A stretch of 64,000 bases of DNA from Aureliella helgolandensis (lineage in GTDB: Bacteria > Planctomycetota > Planctomycetia > Pirellulales > Pirellulaceae), in contig NZ_CP036298.1 of the NCBI RefSeq assembly GCF_007752135.1, positions 496,001 through 560,000 on the forward strand. The letters are read 5' to 3'. Every line of letters begins with the position of its first letter. The first letter of the stretch is position 1. The notes under the pieces are model-generated. The model was not told the DNA's origin. It did not search any database and was given only the letters and a program-made list of their open reading frames with translations. Below, piece by piece: positions 36,316 through 45,544 of this stretch. The translations under genes were made by a program, and so were the position numbers.

Positions 36316-37216
36316 GCAAACCGCGGCAGAGACAGCCACCTATCGCGTAAATCACATCACGACTTACAACTACGATACGCCGGTTAGGGTCTCGCACAAT
36401 CTAGTAATGTTAGTCCCACGCGTGGAGTTTGGAGTCGACGTTTCACCTAGCTATAAGTTGACGGTGAAGCCGGTGCCGCTGAGCATTACCCGACGTGAGG
36501 ACTACTTTGGCAATCAGCTGCATGCATTCTCGTTGGAGGAAAATCATCGGCAGTTGGTGGTGACTGCCAGTGGGCAAGTCAAAGTCACACCTGCTCGAAT
36601 TTCGGTGAGCGATCCATCTCCTAGCTGGGAGAGCGTCGTTCAAGGGGTGCGTGAGCAAACCGATCCTCGCTGGATGGATGTCTGTCAGTTTCAATTTCCA
36701 TCAACCCGAATCTTCCTAGAGGAGGCGTATGCCGAATACGCGCGGCAGTGTTTCGTACCGCAGCGTCCCATTCTGGAAGCCGGGTTGGAGCTAACGCAAC
36801 GCATCTACCAAGACTTCGAATACGATTCCAAAGCCACGCACGTGTACACGCCCACACTGGAGGCTTTCGGTATTCGGCGAGGGGTATGTCAAGACTTTGC
36901 GCATGTCCAAATCGCTTGTTTGCGTTCCCTAGGCTTGAGCGCGCGGTATGTCAGCGGCTATCTGAGAACTCATCCGGTACCAGGAAAAGAGCGACTTGTG
37001 GGAGCCGATCAATCTCATGCTTGGGTTTCACTGTATTGTGGTACCGAGCATGGTTGGGTCGATTTGGATCCGACGAACAATCGCATCTGTGATTGCGACC
37101 ATGTCCCCGTGGCGCGTGGTCGCGACTACGATGATGTCGTGCCTGTGCGTGGAGTTTTCCTAGGGGGAGGAAGGCATCGGATTGACGTTTCGGTAGATGT
37201 CTGTCCCGTCGAATAA
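36302..37216 (+). CDS. Transglutaminase-like protein (short form)
   Basis: A 304-residue protein with an N-terminal beta domain (YRVNHITTYNYDTPVRVSHN, residues 14-33) and a transglutaminase core with Cys196 in RRGVCQDFAHV, His239 in DQSHAWVSLY and Asp256 in VDLDPTNN. This is the common family found beside circularly permuted ATP-grasp and alpha-E genes. It is thought to be a thiol protease or amidase of papain fold rather than a cross-linking enzyme, but that is inference. The start at 36302 overlaps the upstream gene by 14 bases and is preceded by GGGAG; an ATG at 36308 is equally possible. It lacks the DUF2126 region of the other transglutaminase in the cluster. Confidence 0.87.
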   Translation: MEMDKQTAAETATYRVNHITTYNYDTPVRVSHNLVMLVPRVEFGVDVSPSYKLTVKPVPLSITRREDYFGNQLHAFSLEENHRQLVVTASGQVKVTPARISVSDPSPSWESVVQGVREQTDPRWMDVCQFQFPSTRIFLEEAYAEYARQCFVPQRPILEAGLELTQRIYQDFEYDSKATHVYTPTLEAFGIRRGVCQDFAHVQIACLRSLGLSARYVSGYLRTHPVPGKERLVGADQSHAWVSLYCGTEHGWVDLDPTNNRICDCDHVPVARGRDYDDVVPVRGVFLGGGRHRIDVSVDVCPVE

Positions 37217-37338
37217 CCGTCTGCTATTGAGTGGACGCCGGCATCGGAGCGACTGGTATCTGAGTGAGGGTATCCGCAAGCTGATGACTTGGAGGGGCCC
37301 GCTGGCGAACCAGTGCTGCTCGACTACTTCGTGCGCGT

Positions 37339-37367
37339 AAAAAAACTGGCTTGGATTCCCAAGCCAG
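37339..37367 (-). terminator. Intrinsic terminator of the PQQ-propeller operon
   Basis: A perfect 9-bp stem (37346-37354 with 37359-37367, CTGGCTTGG/CCAAGCCAG) has a four-base loop and is flanked by seven As on the plus strand. Read from the minus strand it is a hairpin followed by seven Ts, about 100 bases beyond the stop at 37465. A second inverted repeat lies between them at 37406-37414 and 37431-37439 (AACCACGGA/TCCGTGGTT). The short transglutaminase gene on the other strand ends at 37216, before the hairpin. Confidence 0.85.
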
Positions 37368-37464
37368 CTTGTTATGGAAACGCGTCGCTTCGCTGGCAAA
37401 CCTCAAACCACGGACACGGGTGTTCCGCAATCCGTGGTTGAGTTTCGCAGGTGTCGTGCCGAGC

Positions 37465-39117
37465 CTATTCTTCGACGTCGCTCTGAGCGCCCGTTTCCAG
37501 TGCATAGATCCGGTTGCGGTTGGCGATGAAGAGAGAGCTATTGGCAGCCACCGGAGTGGTGTAAACAGCGCTGTTCATGTTGTTTTCTTCCAAGATCTCT
37601 TGCTCGGTCGACATTTTGAAGATCGTGATGTCGCCATCTTCATCGCTAATGTAGACGCGATCTTCGATGATCAGTGGAGATGCCCAGGAGGCGGCAAACA
37701 TGTCGTAGGTCCAGTGAGCCTGGCCGGTCTTGGCGTCCAAGCAGTGAAAGACCCCGCTGAAGTCAGCAACGAACAGGATATCGTCTTTGATAGCCACGGT
37801 TCCGCAAGTGCGGTGCATGGTTTCTTCAAATTCCTCAGGGTCGTTACCAACGTAGTGCCAAACTGCTGCCGAGTTTGGGTTGTCCCGTTCGAAATCCCCG
37901 TCTTTGGCGACCATGGCTTGCAGCCGTTTGTGGTCCACCGGTTTATCGGGATCCGCGGTGTTGTAGACAATGGTTGGGCTCACATCGCCTCGCTTGGTAG
38001 GATCAATGCACCACAGGTGTCCATCACCCTCACCGTGCTCCGGATCTTCACCAACTCCCACATAGACCAGACCGTCGTAAACGACGGGCGTGGCAATGAT
38101 ATGGTTTCGAGTTGCGGAGCCACCGAGAACGTAGAGGGAGGGTTTGGGATTGCAATCGAATTTCCACAACAGCTTCGATTTGCCATTATCGCCGGCTGCA
38201 TCAAAGCTATAGAGCCAGCCATCTCCACCGCCAAAAAGAACTTGTCCAACGCCACCGAGTTCGGCGTAGGCGGGGGACGACCACTGGCCATGCAAGACGT
38301 TGCTTCCTGGGGAGTTATCCGACCACAAGATTTTTCCCGTATTGCGATCGAGGCACAGGAAGCTAGGCGCCGTTTCTGCGGGAATGTTAATATGTCCTTC
38401 ATCGACACCGTTGGAGGTGTTAACGAAGAGCATGTCACCGGAACAGGTTACCGAGCAGCTGCACATGTTGTGCTGCGAGACGCCCAGCTCTTTCATCATG
38501 TTCACGTTCCAGATCACATCGGCCTCGTCCTTGTTCTCGTTGGGCTCGGTTTTAACACCGTCGTTTTCACCATCGTGAAAACCTTGCGTGTCGAGGCAGA
38601 CAATCTCGCCACGGCTGCTGACATACCACAATCGTTCGCCGTCGATCAATGGTGCCGCGCAAATGCCCTGTTCCGGCCAATCATGAACACGTCCGGTAGG
38701 AAGTTTTTCATTGGAATGTTGCCACAGGAATGTGCCATCCTTCTCATCGAAGCATAGCAAAACACCTAGATCAACGTTCGACGGATAGCGGCTTACGTAG
38801 CTGGCACCGTTGTTGGTTCCAACGTACACGTGACCATTGGCAATAACAGGGTTGCCGTAAGTTTCGCTGCCCAGCGGAGCGGTCCAACGCACGTTTTCGC
38901 CAGTCGTTACGTCCCAAGTCGTCGGGACGTTGGGTTGATCGGTGACGTTGTTGCGCAGGTGTGACCCGGCCCATTGGGGCCAGTCGGTTGCGTTGACCTT
39001 CAATTCTGACTTCGCCTTTTTCACTTCGGCTACAGAATCGTAGTCTGCTGCGTTGGTCGGTTGCAACGCCGCGGCGCTGCAGCTCAACGCAATCAGAGGT
39101 ACTAGTAGTTTTTGCAT
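37465..39117 (-). CDS. Exported PQQ-like beta-propeller protein
   Basis: A 550-residue protein with a signal peptide (residues 1 to about 23, ending PTNAAD), then WPQWAGSHLRNN and a series of propeller blades of the PQQ-dependent dehydrogenase/BamB type. Examples are YGNPVIANGHVYVGTNNG, LLCFDEKDGTFLW, FLCLDRNTGKILWSDN, YVGVGEDPEHGEGDGHLWCIDPT and IFKMS. No conserved calcium/PQQ catalytic Asp or Cys-Cys motif is clear, so enzyme activity is doubtful. Proteins like it are abundant in planctomycetes and may be outer-envelope scaffold or binding proteins. It starts 15 bases downstream of the second, longer propeller gene on the same strand, and they share a terminator. Confidence 0.85.
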   Translation of the reverse strand: MQKLLVPLIALSCSAAALQPTNAADYDSVAEVKKAKSELKVNATDWPQWAGSHLRNNVTDQPNVPTTWDVTTGENVRWTAPLGSETYGNPVIANGHVYVGTNNGASYVSRYPSNVDLGVLLCFDEKDGTFLWQHSNEKLPTGRVHDWPEQGICAAPLIDGERLWYVSSRGEIVCLDTQGFHDGENDGVKTEPNENKDEADVIWNVNMMKELGVSQHNMCSCSVTCSGDMLFVNTSNGVDEGHINIPAETAPSFLCLDRNTGKILWSDNSPGSNVLHGQWSSPAYAELGGVGQVLFGGGDGWLYSFDAAGDNGKSKLLWKFDCNPKPSLYVLGGSATRNHIIATPVVYDGLVYVGVGEDPEHGEGDGHLWCIDPTKRGDVSPTIVYNTADPDKPVDHKRLQAMVAKDGDFERDNPNSAAVWHYVGNDPEEFEETMHRTCGTVAIKDDILFVADFSGVFHCLDAKTGQAHWTYDMFAASWASPLIIEDRVYISDEDGDITIFKMSTEQEILEENNMNSAVYTTPVAANSSLFIANRNRIYALETGAQSDVEE

Positions 39118-39132
39118 GTTCTTGGTGCCTTA

Positions 39133-41376
39133 TTATTTGTTGTCGTAGACTTTGACATTGTCGATGTAGAAGGAAGTAATTTGAGCGTTGCCGAACAAGC
39201 CAGGGCTACCGGTCGTGTTGGGAACGTCATCTGTGGCTTCGATGCTCCAGTCGGCTGGCTCTTCGGTACCACGCTTCCAAACTTTACCTCGCAAGGTCGT
39301 TTTCCCATCGTGATTTTCACTTTGGAATTTCATCGTATACCAAGTGTTTTCATCCCATTCGAAAGGGATGGTTTTGGCGAAACGATTTTCCAAACGCGAT
39401 GTCCAAGAGCGAATCTGCAGTTCATTCTTACCCATCAGGTCGAGGGTGTAGCGTTGGTTGATGACACCCATGTCGGCACGTTCACCGGTCGATTCTTGAA
39501 TCGTGGAGTTGAGATCGGCTTGGACGGTGTAATCGCTGAGCGTGGTCCATCCCATCCAACTCTGGCTGCGCGTGCCTAGGGGAATCGTGTTAACTTTAAC
39601 GAGTACCGATTCACCGTCCACATCTTTGGGTTGCTGGCGGTATGCGGCCCCAATCCAAGTCACGGGGACTTGCTTGTCATTGAAGTCGAACGACCAGGGG
39701 AGAGGTGGAATGATGCGGGCCCGTGCGGTGCTGCTGACATCGCCGACCTTGGCGGTCACGAAGATGGGCGTGTGCTCCTGCGTTTCGGGAGCCACATAGG
39801 TTCCATCCGCAGAGATCTCTCCACCACCTTCGACTGAGAATTCCGCGTCGACGACTTTCAGGAATTGTCCCAGTTTGTTGTAGGCTCGCACTTGATAGGG
39901 CGTTGTTTGCCCTGGTGCCAGGATGGCCTCGACGGGGGCAACTTGGATATGTGCGATTTCCTGATCTTCACTCTTGGGAGTTTCCCCTGGCAATTCAGGC
40001 ATCGCATCGGCTTCGGGGACGACGTCTTTTTTGCCTATGCAGTAGATGTGTTCGCTGGTCGTGACGTAGATCTTACCATTGCTGATAATGGGACCGGCCA
40101 GCAATTCTTCTTTGTTGAGTCGGATGCGTTCGAGTTCTTCGACGCCCTCTTCGGTGCGTTCAAAAACCCAGTACATTCCGGTGGCTTCGGTGCAGTAGAT
40201 ACGATTGTCTGCAAAGAGCAGAGTGGCGGGGCGCCGCCCAACCTTCTTTTCTTGGATGATTTCACCCGTCTTGGCATCGACGACCATCAGCTTGCCAAAC
40301 AGGTCGACGACGTAGAGCCGACCATCGATGACCAGTGGCTGGCCCTTCTCGATTTCGCTGCCCGGGATCTTCCACAGCAAATCCTCCTCGCTGATTTCTC
40401 CTTCGGTTCGCCCGTCGAACGCGAAGATTCCGCCGCGAATTCGCGTGTCGGTTGTACTCTGCTCATGGAAACCGCCGTAGACGATATTGTCGACCACAAT
40501 TGGAGAAGTGAAGATGCCGCGATTGGACGGTTTGTACGACCAGATGAGCTTTCCGGTTCGTGGCTGCATGGCGTGAACCTTACCATCACCGGCGCCAAAC
40601 ACGAGAGCGGCTTGTCCGTCAAAGGTGGTCAGGAAAGGGGTGCTGTAGGTCGTGTCTTTGGGCTTAGGTGTCGTGCTGCTAAACCACACGGCAGCTCCGG
40701 TGCGCTTGTCGAAGCCGACATAGCGGTGGGCTGGGACTGCGTTTTCGCCCCATTGGGTCATTACACCACTGACAATTACAAGGTCTTCAAAGACGATGGG
40801 GAAATTGGTGCGTCCACCGTAGGTGCTGAGCATGCCATACTCTTCACTCATCGAGTGGTGCCACAGGACTTCGCCCGTCTCGCCATCGACGCATTCGAAG
40901 GCGCAACCCAGTCCGAGCCAGAAAATGTTGCCTGATTCAGGATCTGCAACGGGACTTGCCCAGCCAACGCGTTCCGCAGGGGCATCGGATAGGAAGACAT
41001 TGTGGGCACGCTCCCACAACAAATCTCCGGTCTCTCCGTCGATGCAGATTAAGCGTTCACCCTCTTCGGTGGTTTCTGGTTTGTAGCGGGTCACCACGTA
41101 CAGCTTGCCATTCATGGCTACCGGTGTGCAACGCGTTCCGTAATCCGCGTTTTTCCAAAGGACATTCTCTCCCTTGGGGGACCAGCTGATGGGAAGGTTT
41201 TTTTCGCGCGATACGCCAGAGCCCTCTGGGCCACGCCATTGGAACCAGTCGGCCGGTTCAGCAGCGGAAGTACCAGGGGCCAGAGGAGCAAGTAGCGCGA
41301 ACGCAATTAAGGCTAGGGTTGTCCTCCGCAGGACGGGATACCCCGGCACGTTGCCGGCGAAGTTTCGAGATTTCAT
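39133..41376 (-). CDS. Exported PQQ-like beta-propeller protein with C-terminal LamG-like domain
   Basis: A 747-residue protein. After a signal peptide (about 18-38, ending TSAAEP) comes the planctomycete-type opening WFQWRGPEGSGVSREKNLPISW, then seven or so blades (CTPVAMNGKLYVV, FECVDGETGEVLWHH, PRTGKLIWSYKP, LMVVDAKTGEIIQEKK) to about residue 455. A region of about 100 residues with a bacterial-Ig-like GQTTPYQVRAYNKLG stretch follows, and the last 190 residues look like a concanavalin-like jelly roll (FDFNDKQVP, YTVQADLNS, WYTMKFQSENHDG, ITSFYIDNVKVYDN). The latter module often binds or cleaves glycans. It is first in a two-gene operon. Confidence 0.83.
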   Translation of the reverse strand: MKSRNFAGNVPGYPVLRRTTLALIAFALLAPLAPGTSAAEPADWFQWRGPEGSGVSREKNLPISWSPKGENVLWKNADYGTRCTPVAMNGKLYVVTRYKPETTEEGERLICIDGETGDLLWERAHNVFLSDAPAERVGWASPVADPESGNIFWLGLGCAFECVDGETGEVLWHHSMSEEYGMLSTYGGRTNFPIVFEDLVIVSGVMTQWGENAVPAHRYVGFDKRTGAAVWFSSTTPKPKDTTYSTPFLTTFDGQAALVFGAGDGKVHAMQPRTGKLIWSYKPSNRGIFTSPIVVDNIVYGGFHEQSTTDTRIRGGIFAFDGRTEGEISEEDLLWKIPGSEIEKGQPLVIDGRLYVVDLFGKLMVVDAKTGEIIQEKKVGRRPATLLFADNRIYCTEATGMYWVFERTEEGVEELERIRLNKEELLAGPIISNGKIYVTTSEHIYCIGKKDVVPEADAMPELPGETPKSEDQEIAHIQVAPVEAILAPGQTTPYQVRAYNKLGQFLKVVDAEFSVEGGGEISADGTYVAPETQEHTPIFVTAKVGDVSSTARARIIPPLPWSFDFNDKQVPVTWIGAAYRQQPKDVDGESVLVKVNTIPLGTRSQSWMGWTTLSDYTVQADLNSTIQESTGERADMGVINQRYTLDLMGKNELQIRSWTSRLENRFAKTIPFEWDENTWYTMKFQSENHDGKTTLRGKVWKRGTEEPADWSIEATDDVPNTTGSPGLFGNAQITSFYIDNVKVYDNK

Positions 41377-41968
41377 GCCTAAAGGCCTCTAGGAGCTAAA
41401 TAGAGTTGAGTATCGAACATAAAGTGGATTGTATGCCCCGGTGGGGCTGAGCGAGCAACCCCAAGCCCGAAGGACTCGCGCCGCTTCCACAAGCGGGAGG
41501 GTGATCACACCCTGGTTTTAGGCGGTCCTGATTAATCCGGGCTGGGTCTTACGACTTGATGGGAATGGTGTTGTACTTGGGCCACCACTAAAGGGTAGCT
41601 TGGGAACGCTTGGTTTGGGCACCAGTGTGGACTAGTAGTCTCGCTCACCGCTTAGTATCCACCGAAGTCAGGACTGAATCCAGTGGCGGAGGCGGTGCAA
41701 TTCCGTTCGGGGCGTCACTTCGGCAGGAATTGGCTGGATTGGCGAGGCTGAATGCTAGGCCGCGTTGCGGCAACCGTGCAAAAATCGGCCGCAGAGCCGC
41801 GTGGGGAATATTGGTTGGCAGGACTAGGTGGGGCGATTGCGTAGGGGGAGAACCCTCATTGTACCAAACACCACATGCATTTTCGAGTTTCGGCAGAATC
41901 TAGGATTCGTGGCTAGCACGATGGCTTGGGCTTCTCCACGCGTCGAAATCGCAGATGGTGCTTAGCGT
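41377..41968. other. Intergenic region upstream of the PQQ operon, downstream of recJ
   Basis: 592 bases between the start of the PQQ-propeller operon and the stop of recJ, both on the minus strand. I find no convincing open frame, RNA gene or terminator in it. A plus-strand frame of 97 codons at 41610 shows no protein-like pattern. The operon promoter should lie near its left edge. Confidence 0.4.
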
Positions 41969-43789
41969 TTATTGGTTGGCTCCCTGCCCACGCCAATCCA
42001 CCATATGGATTTCAACTTTGCGAAATCCACGGAATTCATTGATTACGGGACGAAATGCGAGATCGATGGGCGCTTGAACTTGCTCCAGTTCTGCGAGCCA
42101 CTCGTCGGCGGTTCCAAACGAGACCGCCCGCATTTTTTTGTCGTATTGAACGAGCTGGACACTCAGGTGGCGGCCCGTGGTTCCCAGCGGTTTGGGTGGT
42201 TCGACCAAGGCTACCCCCAGTGCGCAGAAAACCGGTCGGGGATTGCCCATGCCAAAGGGCCCCATCTGCTCAATTTGGCTGACGGTGGCAAGGTCGAGAT
42301 GGCTAAAAGTCGCTTCGGCGTCAAAAGACAGTTCTGGCCGTGCTCCGGCGGCTTCCCCCTGTTCCGATACCGCTTCCAAAAAGGCGGACCGGAACGCCGC
42401 TACATTGGCTTCTTCAATCTTCAATCCCGCCGCCGCTGCATGCCCACCACCGGAGATCAATAGCTCCTGGCACTGTTGCAACGCTTCGTGCAGGTTGACA
42501 CCATTGGGGCTTCGCGCCGAACCCATGGCAGGTTTAACCCCCAAGTTGTCCAAGGCGATGATGACCACCGGTTTGTTGTACTTTTCGGCCAGCCTACCAG
42601 CCACAATCCCAATGATTCCCGGATGCCAGTTGGGAGCGGCCAATACAAAGGCCGGATCGTCTTCGGGAGAGTGGATCTCCTTGAGTTGCTTGGATGCGGC
42701 GAGCTGGATGCTGCGTTGCAACTTATTGCGATTCTCGTTCAGCTCTTCAATGTAGTTGGCCAGCGCTTCGGCTCGCGCCTCATCTTCGGTGATCAGTAAC
42801 TCGACTCCCAATTGAGCTTGCCCCAGACGGCCGGCCGCATTCAGTCGCGGCGCGAGTGTGAAGCCGATGTCCTCGGAGCCGAGCTCTGATTTCTGATCAA
42901 TCTTGGTGACTTGCATCAGCTTCCGCAAACCGACCGATGGGGAATTGTGGATCGTTTTAAGCCCATTGCGAACGATGATCCTGTTTTCATCGAGCAGCGG
43001 GACGACATCGGCCACCGTACCAATCGCTGCCAAGCCGACCGCCTGGAGGAGGAAGTCGCGCAGGTGCTCCGAGACTCGCGGAGAACCAGTATGGCTTTGA
43101 CACAAGGCCCATGCCAACTTGAAGGCTACCCCAGCACCACACAGTCCGGTGAATGGATAGTTCGTGCCGGGCAGGGCCGGGTGGACGATGGCGTCTGCAA
43201 TAGGCAATTCATCGCCGTAACGATGGTGGTCGGTAATCACCAGGGACAGTCCGAGCTCCTTGGCCCGACGTGCTGGCTCCAGACTGGCAATTCCACAATC
43301 GACCGTGATTACCAATTGCTTGCCACGGGCTGCTAGCTTTTCAATGGAATCTACATGCAGGCCGTAACCCTCTTCCATCCGATTGGGAAGATGGTAGGAA
43401 ACTTTAGCTCCCAGCAGTTTTAGGCAGCGGTAGAGTATGGCCGTAGAGGTCATGCCGTCTGCGTCGTAGTCACCGTATACCACGATCTCTTCAGCTTCAT
43501 GGACTGCCCGCATGATGCGTTCTACTGCTGCTGGCAAGCCCGGCAACTCCTCGGGGGGCCGCAGGTCGGTGAGTTTGGAGTGAAGAAAGGCGCGGATCTC
43601 CGCATTCGAGGTGATTCCCCGCTTCAGCAGCAATTGGGCAACGATGGGCGAGACACCGCAGCGCTCCGCCAAAAGGTTGACGGTATCCACATCGTGCGGT
43701 GGAAACTTCCAAATTTTTTCCGAGGGCCGCGCGACGGCAGTCGCTGAGCTCGGGGGGCCGCTCAGCTTCGATTCTGGTTCGACAGTCAT
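41969..43789 (-). CDS. recJ: Single-stranded-DNA-specific exonuclease RecJ
   Basis: A 606-residue 5'-3' exonuclease of recombination and mismatch repair, from the DHH phosphoesterase superfamily. Motif I is VVYGDYDADGMTST (about 103-116) with metal-binding Asp residues, and motif III is ITDHHRYGDELP (about 186). FTLAPRLNAAGRLG (about 315) and SGGGHAAAAGLKI near 463 belong to the core and DHHA1 domains. The C-terminal OB-like domain has GMGNPRPVFCALGV. The length is normal. The start at 43789 gives a polar N-terminus of about 30 residues before the fold. It is a stand-alone minus-strand gene. Confidence 0.94.
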   Translation of the reverse strand: MTVEPESKLSGPPSSATAVARPSEKIWKFPPHDVDTVNLLAERCGVSPIVAQLLLKRGITSNAEIRAFLHSKLTDLRPPEELPGLPAAVERIMRAVHEAEEIVVYGDYDADGMTSTAILYRCLKLLGAKVSYHLPNRMEEGYGLHVDSIEKLAARGKQLVITVDCGIASLEPARRAKELGLSLVITDHHRYGDELPIADAIVHPALPGTNYPFTGLCGAGVAFKLAWALCQSHTGSPRVSEHLRDFLLQAVGLAAIGTVADVVPLLDENRIIVRNGLKTIHNSPSVGLRKLMQVTKIDQKSELGSEDIGFTLAPRLNAAGRLGQAQLGVELLITEDEARAEALANYIEELNENRNKLQRSIQLAASKQLKEIHSPEDDPAFVLAAPNWHPGIIGIVAGRLAEKYNKPVVIIALDNLGVKPAMGSARSPNGVNLHEALQQCQELLISGGGHAAAAGLKIEEANVAAFRSAFLEAVSEQGEAAGARPELSFDAEATFSHLDLATVSQIEQMGPFGMGNPRPVFCALGVALVEPPKPLGTTGRHLSVQLVQYDKKMRAVSFGTADEWLAELEQVQAPIDLAFRPVINEFRGFRKVEIHMVDWRGQGANQ

Positions 43790-44119
43790 CGGGGATCTCC
43801 TTAAGTCTTACGTCAATGCGTTCCACGAGCATCCATGATACCCCTTGGCGGCAGATTGCTGTAGGTCGTCGGATGGGATCCTGAGCTAGCCATCGGCGAG
43901 GCGGCCAGTGCGAACGGCCAGTTCAAAGGCATTTTCAATAGACAGGGGGGAACCCTGCTGGCTTGTGCGCGTCGTGGCGTTGGGACGCCACTTTTCGAAC
44001 CCGAGCTACCGCTGGGGGCGAACTGAAATTGCCTCCACTACTTTTGTTAAGCAAAATGTCTGTTGGGCGCACAGACCACCTTGCCTGGGAACTCGGTGGG
44101 TAGTGCATCTAAGAACTGT
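43790..44119. other. Intergenic region between recJ and the M28 peptidase gene
   Basis: 330 bases with no convincing gene, RNA or terminator. The plus-strand frame at 43908 (80 codons) resembles no protein. The recJ promoter is expected here; I cannot place it with confidence. Confidence 0.35.
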
Positions 44120-45544
44120 CTACCGCTTGCTCGGCGTGACCTCTCCTTGAGCAAGGGGGAGCGAACCGGCAAACAAGCCCCGCATCACTTGGGTCATGTG
44201 CGGTAGGTTCAGTTTTTCCCATTCATCGCTCGGTTGGTGGTAGTCGTCATGCAGTGACCCGGCCGAAAAGCTATGGGCGATAACTCCTTGTTGCACAAAG
44301 GAAAAATTGTCACTTGCGCGATACAGACGCGCGCTGTAGCTCGGGTGCTGGAAGGTTTCGACAGCCAGTCGCCGTGAACCAGCATTCATCAACTCGCCTA
44401 AGTCCGACGCCTCCCAGCCAGTCATCCACATTTTGTTTTCTGCTTCCGCTTCAGGGCGTCCAATCATTTCAATATTGATGTTGGCTATGATTTTATCCAA
44501 GGGCCAAGGAGGTGCTTGAGCAAATTGCTTCGAGCCGAGCAGACCGAGTTCTTCGCCCCAGAAGAGCGTGAAGATCACCGAACGCCGCGGAGCCGTTTCG
44601 AGGCTACCGTAGGCGTCGGCTAAGCCCAGGACGGCGGTTACTCCGGTAGCGTCATCGTCGGCTCCGTTGTAGACGCGATCCTCACCCGACGCGGTTAATC
44701 CCAAGTGGTCGATATGCGCGGTAAACAACACCGCTTCGTCCGCCAAAACGGAGTCGCTGCCGCGGATGATCCCAGCCACGTTGCGCACCGTGGTCGATTC
44801 GACGATGTTCGCTGGAATGCTTAGCTCTAAAAGGTGATTGTCCGTTAGGCTCCCTACTTCCACTACCACGATGGGCAGTGCGTAGCGATCTCGTGAGCGA
44901 TCGACGCGCACCGTCTGTTGCCGCGTGGTGGCCAAGTTCCAAAAGGTGCTGTTGGAGGAGGCTTCGAGCAAGATTGCTGTTGCACCTTGTTGTTGAAGTC
45001 GGTTGGCTTCACGGCGAAGCCAAGGCGTGGGGGGAGGCCAAGTTTGATCCTCTTCGCCGACAGGCAGCAAGACTGGACCCGCATATCGCTGCTGGGCTGC
45101 AGTTTTAGTATTAGCGCGAGGGACTTCCCCTTGGAATTCCAAGGAAGCATCGCGCCCATCGATCAAGCTGCTGCGGAAACCGGCTCCATCCTGGCCGCGC
45201 ACTGTCAGTCCATGGCTCGAGGTGTGCACCACTTCTAGAGAGGACTCCAGATAGAAACTGCCAGCGGGCCCCAGACCTGTCGCACCTGCTGCACGCAATC
45301 GACTGGCTGCATAGGCGGTCGCAATTTTAAGCCCCCGAGAGGGAGTCCCCCTACCCTCAAGTTCATCCGCAGCTAGGAAGGAAATGGTGCCTGCCACCGC
45401 GTTTACCGAGATTCGTTCGAGGGCTGCGTATTCGTTGGGAGATAGGTCGACAAGTTGCGGCGGCGCTTCCGCCCACCCACGTGTGGGGAAGAATAAGGAG
45501 ACACCCAGTAGGTAGACTGGCAGGAGAGAGAGTTTCATCGTCAT
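44120..45544 (-). CDS. Exported M28-family zinc aminopeptidase
   Basis: A 474-residue protein with a signal peptide (residues 1 to about 26, ending RGWAEA). The catalytic domain of M28 peptidases lies in the second half: FTAHIDHLG (metal His and Asp-type region, about 265-273), NGADDDATGVTAVLGL with the bridging Asp, TLFWGEELGLLGSKQFA with the Glu pair, and a late His in GVIAHSF. Residues about 120-240 form an inserted protease-associated-like domain. It should remove N-terminal residues from peptides outside the cytoplasm. No operon partner; the downstream side (lower coordinates) is the recJ gap. Confidence 0.87.
   Translation of the reverse strand: MTMKLSLLPVYLLGVSLFFPTRGWAEAPPQLVDLSPNEYAALERISVNAVAGTISFLAADELEGRGTPSRGLKIATAYAASRLRAAGATGLGPAGSFYLESSLEVVHTSSHGLTVRGQDGAGFRSSLIDGRDASLEFQGEVPRANTKTAAQQRYAGPVLLPVGEEDQTWPPPTPWLRREANRLQQQGATAILLEASSNSTFWNLATTRQQTVRVDRSRDRYALPIVVVEVGSLTDNHLLELSIPANIVESTTVRNVAGIIRGSDSVLADEAVLFTAHIDHLGLTASGEDRVYNGADDDATGVTAVLGLADAYGSLETAPRRSVIFTLFWGEELGLLGSKQFAQAPPWPLDKIIANINIEMIGRPEAEAENKMWMTGWEASDLGELMNAGSRRLAVETFQHPSYSARLYRASDNFSFVQQGVIAHSFSAGSLHDDYHQPSDEWEKLNLPHMTQVMRGLFAGSLPLAQGEVTPSKR

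Noticed and set aside
37351-38757. 468-codon plus-strand open frame
   Set aside because: It lies antisense to the PQQ-propeller gene and follows its codon pattern; a shadow of that gene.
39865-40935. 356-codon plus-strand open frame
   Set aside because: Antisense to the second PQQ-propeller gene, no recognisable protein pattern.
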